A DNA stretch of 64,000 bases from G963667975 sp963677395 (GTDB taxonomy: Bacteria > Bacteroidota > Bacteroidia > Bacteroidales > G963667975). Positions 60,595-64,000 of the stretch are shown here, piece by piece. The notes beneath the pieces are model-generated. The model was not told the DNA's origin and did no database searches. It saw only the letters and a program-made list of their open reading frames with translations. Made by a program: the position numbers and the translations under genes. The stretch spans positions 3,968,001 through 4,032,000 of the forward strand of contig OY781965.2 in NCBI GenBank assembly GCA_963677395.2. The letters run 5' to 3'. The first letter of the stretch is position 1. Each line of letters begins with the position of its first letter.

Positions 60595-60603
60595 TCCAAA
60601 GCG

Positions 60604-61812
60604 ATGAATGCGCTGTTTAAATATCTGAAAGGCGACCGGGTTATCTGGTTTATTGTGTTTGTTTTCTCCATTTTCTCCATTTTGGCTGTGTACAGTTCAA
60701 CAGGAACTTTGGCGTACAAATACCAGGCTGGTAATACCGAATATTATCTGATTAAGCATTTTCTGATATTAATTATTGGGCTTGGATTAATGTTTTTTAC
60801 ACATCAGTTAAAGTACACTTATTACTCGCGTATTTCTCAAATAGCGCTTTTTCTCACATTGCCGCTACTCGTATTTACACTATTTACCGGTACAAATCTT
60901 AACGAAGCAAGCCGTTGGTTAACACTGCCGCTAATCAATGTTACTTTTCAAACTTCCGACCTTGCCAAGCTGGCGCTGATGATGTATGTCGCCCGCGTAT
61001 TGGCTCGTAATCAAGAAGATATCGACGATTTCAAAAAAGGTTTTATTCCGGTAATATTACCTGTAGCAGGTGTTTGTATGTTAATTCTTCCGGCAAACTT
61101 TTCAACCTCTGCCATATTATTCTTAGCATGCTTTATCATGATGTTCATCGGGCGAATAAACTGGAGATACATGCTTTCACTGATAGGAGTCGGGATTGTT
61201 CTGGGAACATTTTTTATCATTTTAATATATCAATATCCAAATGTTGGTCGTTTCGGAACATGGCAAAATCGTATCGAATCTTTTGTTGGTATTGACAATA
61301 GCCCCGATGGTGACTACCAAATGGAGCAATCCAAAATTGCAATTGCAAGCGGAGAAATTTTTGGTAAGCTTCCCGGAAACAGTAATCAGCGAAACTATTT
61401 GCCACACCCCTATTCCGACTTCATCTATGCAATTATTATTGAAGAATATGGATTAATAGGAGGCATTTTTATCCTTTTGCTTTATCTTATTTTGTTTTAC
61501 CGATGCATGAAAATTGTACGCGGAAGTCCGGGAACATTTGGCGCATTTTTGGCAATCGGAATTGGATTTATCCTTGTATTACAGGCGCTTATAAATATGC
61601 TTGTTGCCGTCGATCTGTTACCCGTAACCGGGCAGCCTTTGCCTATGATAAGTATGGGAGGTACTTCGCTTTGGTTTACCAGCATCGGTATCGGAATTAT
61701 CCTCAGTGTGAGTGCTGAAATAGAACGAGAAAAAGAAAAAACCGAAACTGAAATTTCAGAAGGGAAAAATGCACTAATGCCCGAACCAGTCCCGGAAGGA
61801 GGTAAAGCATGA
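60604..61812 (+). CDS. ftsW: Septal peptidoglycan polymerase FtsW
   Basis: The 402-residue protein has about ten helices, with FFTHQLKYTYYSRI, NLNEASRWLTLP, QTSDLAKLALMMYVAR, NQRNYLPHPYSDFIYAII, EEYGLIGGIFILLLY and LLPVTGQPLPMISMGGTS, all SEDS-family signatures. The Asp in TSDLAK and the Glu/Ser sites fit the polymerase. It works with FtsI at the septum. A glutamate-rich, probably cytoplasmic C-terminus (EIEREKEKTETEISEGK) is present. Its stop overlaps the murG start (ATGA). Confidence 0.94.
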   Translation: MNALFKYLKGDRVIWFIVFVFSIFSILAVYSSTGTLAYKYQAGNTEYYLIKHFLILIIGLGLMFFTHQLKYTYYSRISQIALFLTLPLLVFTLFTGTNLNEASRWLTLPLINVTFQTSDLAKLALMMYVARVLARNQEDIDDFKKGFIPVILPVAGVCMLILPANFSTSAILFLACFIMMFIGRINWRYMLSLIGVGIVLGTFFIILIYQYPNVGRFGTWQNRIESFVGIDNSPDGDYQMEQSKIAIASGEIFGKLPGNSNQRNYLPHPYSDFIYAIIIEEYGLIGGIFILLLYLILFYRCMKIVRGSPGTFGAFLAIGIGFILVLQALINMLVAVDLLPVTGQPLPMISMGGTSLWFTSIGIGIILSVSAEIEREKEKTETEISEGKNALMPEPVPEGGKA

Positions 61813-62912
61813 GGTATATTATAAGTGGTGGTGGAACCGGAGGTCATATTTTCCCGGCTATCGCAATCGCAAATGCACTACGTGAACTCGACAAAGAAGC
61901 TGAGATCCTTTTTATTGGTGCAAAAGGTCGTATGGAAATGGAAAAGGTTCCTGAAGCCGGTTATAAAATTGAAGGACTTTGGATTAGCGGATTACAACGT
62001 CGCCTTACTTATAAAAACCTCAGTTTTCCATTCAAAGTTGCCGGAAGTTTGCTTAAAGCTTTGCAAATTGTAAAATCATTCAAACCCGATGTGGCAATTG
62101 GAGTGGGAGGCTACGCAAGTGGTCCTACCCTGCGGGTTTCAGCATTTTCTAAAGTACCCTGTGTAATTCAGGAGCAAAATTCATATCCTGGTATAACCAA
62201 TAAAGTTCTGGCTCGCAGAGCTGAAAAAATATGTGTGGCTTACGAAGGAATGGAGAAATTTTTTAATCCTTCAAAAATAGTTTTCACCGGGAATCCTGTA
62301 CGACAATCCATTACACAATGCGATAAAAGTCGGGATGAGATTTTGCAGGAGTTGGAACTTGATTCCAGCAAGCCTGTTTTACTGGTTGTTGGAGGAAGTC
62401 TTGGCGCCCGCACAATTAACCATAGCATTGCTGCTTCAATACAACTCTTTGCCGAGCATGGAATCCAGGTGTTATGGCAAACCGGAAAACCCTACATTGA
62501 CGAAGCAAACCAGATTATCAAGCAACATAATCTTCACTGTGTAAAAGCGTTTAGCTTTATTTCTGCAATGAATGAGTTTTACAAGGTGTCAGATATGATT
62601 GTTTCCAGAGCAGGTGCAATCGCCATTTCGGAACTTTGTTTAATCGGAAAACCAGCTATTTTAATTCCTTCGCCAAATGTTGCAGAGGATCACCAAACCA
62701 AAAATGCAATGGCTTTGGTGAATAAAGATGCTGCAATTCTGATCCGCGACAGCGAAGCTGTTGAAAAACTCGGAATTCTCGTGGTAAATCTCTTTAAAGA
62801 TGACGGTCAGCGCTATCGCTTTGGAGAAAACATATCCAAACTTGCAAAACCCAATGCAGCCAACGATATTGCATTGGAAATCATAAAATTAGCACAAAAG
62901 AAAAAGAAATAA
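61809..62912 (+). CDS. murG: Undecaprenyl-PP-MurNAc-pentapeptide GlcNAc transferase MurG
   Basis: The 367-residue GT-B protein starts RYIISGGGTGGHIFPAIAIA and has GVGGYASGPTLRVS, QEQNSYPGITNKVLAR, FTGNPVRQS, LLVVGGSLGARTIN, VLWQTGKPY, IVSRAGAIAISEL and AEDHQTKNAMALV. It makes lipid II by adding GlcNAc to lipid I at the inner face of the membrane. It overlaps ftsW by four bases. Confidence 0.95.
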   Translation: MRYIISGGGTGGHIFPAIAIANALRELDKEAEILFIGAKGRMEMEKVPEAGYKIEGLWISGLQRRLTYKNLSFPFKVAGSLLKALQIVKSFKPDVAIGVGGYASGPTLRVSAFSKVPCVIQEQNSYPGITNKVLARRAEKICVAYEGMEKFFNPSKIVFTGNPVRQSITQCDKSRDEILQELELDSSKPVLLVVGGSLGARTINHSIAASIQLFAEHGIQVLWQTGKPYIDEANQIIKQHNLHCVKAFSFISAMNEFYKVSDMIVSRAGAIAISELCLIGKPAILIPSPNVAEDHQTKNAMALVNKDAAILIRDSEAVEKLGILVVNLFKDDGQRYRFGENISKLAKPNAANDIALEIIKLAQKKKK

Positions 62913-62918
62913 ACAAAG

Positions 62919-64000
62919 ATGAGCGGACTAACAGAGATAAAAACAGTTTACTTTCTGGGCATTGGAGGCATCGGAATGAGTGCACTTGCACGTTATTTCA
63001 ATGCCAAAGGAGCTAATGTTTCCGGTTATGATAAAACCGCTACCCCTCTGACCCGTGAACTTGAAGCCGAAGGAATGAAGATTCACTACCACGAAAACCC
63101 TTCCCTGATTCCTGAAAATGCTGATTTAATCATCTATACCCCTGCAATTCCCAAAGAGCATGCTGAATTTATATTTCTTCAGCAAAATAATATTCCTATA
63201 AAAAAACGTAGTGAAGTTCTTGGATTGCTTACCCGTCACCAAAAAGGAATTGGGATTGCCGGAACGCATGGAAAAACCACTATTACTACACTTACTGCAC
63301 ATTTGATGAAACAATCTGCAAAAGGATGCAGTGCTTTTTTAGGCGGGATTTCTAAAAACTACAACAGCAATCTTATTCTGTCGCCCGAAAGCCCTTTCGT
63401 GGTAATTGAGGCCGATGAATTCGACCGTTCATTTTTACAATTAGAGCCTGAAATGGCTGTCATCTCCTCAATGGATGCTGACCATCTGGATATTTACGGT
63501 GACCATCATTCGCTACAGGAAGCCTTTTCTGCCTTTGCTTCAAAAATAAAACCGGGAGGAATCCTCATTCGCAAAATTGGACTTCTCTCTGAACTTCCTG
63601 AAAATCTGAAACATTACACATATTCGCTGGAAAACGTGAAAGCTGATTTTCACGTACGCCGAATCAGGGTTGAAGATGGTTCTTACTTTTTCGATATGAT
63701 CACCCCTTTCGGCGAACTTGAAAACCTTCAATTGAATTATCCGGGATTGCATAATATCGAAAATGCTGTGGCTGCTATTGCCCTGGCAATGCTTGCCGGT
63801 GTTCTTCCCAACGAAATCAGAGAATCTCTCCCTCAATTTCAAGGTGTTAAACGCAGATTTGATATCCGTTTAAAGACTCCAACATTCTGTTACATTGATG
63901 ATTATGCTCATCATCCTGCAGAACTGGAAGCTTGCATCAAATCGGTGCGCCATCTCTTTCCCGGAAAAAAAATTACAGCCGTTTTTCAACCGCATCTTTA
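62919..64000 (+). CDS. murC: UDP-MurNAc:L-alanine ligase MurC (3' end outside window)
   Basis: The frame opens with the ATG at 62919, 6 bases after murG, and runs to the window edge: at least 360 codons. It begins KTVYFLGIGGIGMSALARYF, a MurC mark, and continues with GIAGTHGKTTITTLTAHLM (ATP loop), VIEADEFDRSFL, MDADHLDIYGDH, NYPGLHNIENAVAAIA, GVKRRFDIR and DDYAHHPAELEA. It adds L-alanine to UDP-MurNAc. Only the last about 100 residues are missing. ftsQ, ftsA and ftsZ should follow to the right. Confidence 0.94.
   Translation, partial: MSGLTEIKTVYFLGIGGIGMSALARYFNAKGANVSGYDKTATPLTRELEAEGMKIHYHENPSLIPENADLIIYTPAIPKEHAEFIFLQQNNIPIKKRSEVLGLLTRHQKGIGIAGTHGKTTITTLTAHLMKQSAKGCSAFLGGISKNYNSNLILSPESPFVVIEADEFDRSFLQLEPEMAVISSMDADHLDIYGDHHSLQEAFSAFASKIKPGGILIRKIGLLSELPENLKHYTYSLENVKADFHVRRIRVEDGSYFFDMITPFGELENLQLNYPGLHNIENAVAAIALAMLAGVLPNEIRESLPQFQGVKRRFDIRLKTPTFCYIDDYAHHPAELEACIKSVRHLFPGKKITAVFQPHL

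Overview
The window looks like a chromosomal segment from a Bacteroidota bacterium, probably of the order Bacteroidales. The sequence is AT-rich. Many genes carry a Bacteroidota-type -7 box (TAnnTTTG) shortly before the start codon, and Shine-Dalgarno sequences are poor. Typical genes of the phylum are present: a sufB-C-D operon, adenosylcobalamin-dependent methylmalonyl-CoA mutase, a GldE-like CNNM/CorC protein, a DUF5020 protein and Bacteroidota-style small outer-membrane barrels. No rRNA, tRNA, CRISPR array or intact insertion sequence was seen.

Positions 1-24905, all on the minus strand, form an O-antigen or capsule locus. It begins (in transcription order) with a winged-helix regulator and a UDP-HexNAc dehydrogenase, followed by the decayed 3' end of a UDP-glucose dehydrogenase gene. 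Next come about 7 kb of acyl-chain genes: FabD-like transacylase, acyl carrier protein, KASIII, SDR, NeuD-like acetyltransferase, MaoC hydratase, a second KASIII, a second SDR, a metallo-beta-lactamase-fold hydrolase and a methylmalonyl-CoA epimerase homologue. Then come nonulosonic-acid genes: PseB, PseC, aldo/keto reductase, two SDRs, a divergent NeuB-like synthase, a SAF-cytidylyltransferase fusion, PseG, a PseH-like GNAT and PseI. The locus ends with Wzx flippase, Wzy polymerase, a GT2 glycosyltransferase, a nucleotide-sugar epimerase and a CBS-nucleotidyltransferase cut by the window edge. My main proposal is that the acyl-chain block is a dedicated short-chain acyl-ACP pathway that makes an unusual acyl substituent (for example 3-hydroxybutyryl) for the nonulosonic acid.

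Positions 25357-39941 hold ordinary chromosomal genes: thiL, a minus-strand group of secreted or outer-membrane proteins (three of them similar small barrels with a polybasic segment), galE, a Dda/RecD-like helicase, wecB, a DUF2027-Smr protein, rnpB and the suf operon, which carries a small membrane-protein gene between sufB and sufC and has no sufS behind it.

Positions 39942-41316 are a decayed, repeat-rich stretch: a 133-bp direct duplication, a DUF559 pseudogene with an internal stop, a 21-bp minisatellite and other coding debris. Then follow mutB without an adjacent small-subunit gene, a DUF5020 protein, a cysteine-cluster protein, a PpiD/SurA-like isomerase, a CorC/GldE-like protein, a large nested palindrome, an archaeal-type GatE and a lipoprotein.

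From 52120 to the right edge is the division and cell-wall (dcw) cluster: an MraZ-type operator with 10-bp periodicity, then mraZ, rsmH, an ftsL-like gene, ftsI with a PASTA domain and a long lysine-rich tail, murE (DNPR motif, meso-diaminopimelate type), mraY, murD, ftsW, murG and a murC cut by the window end.
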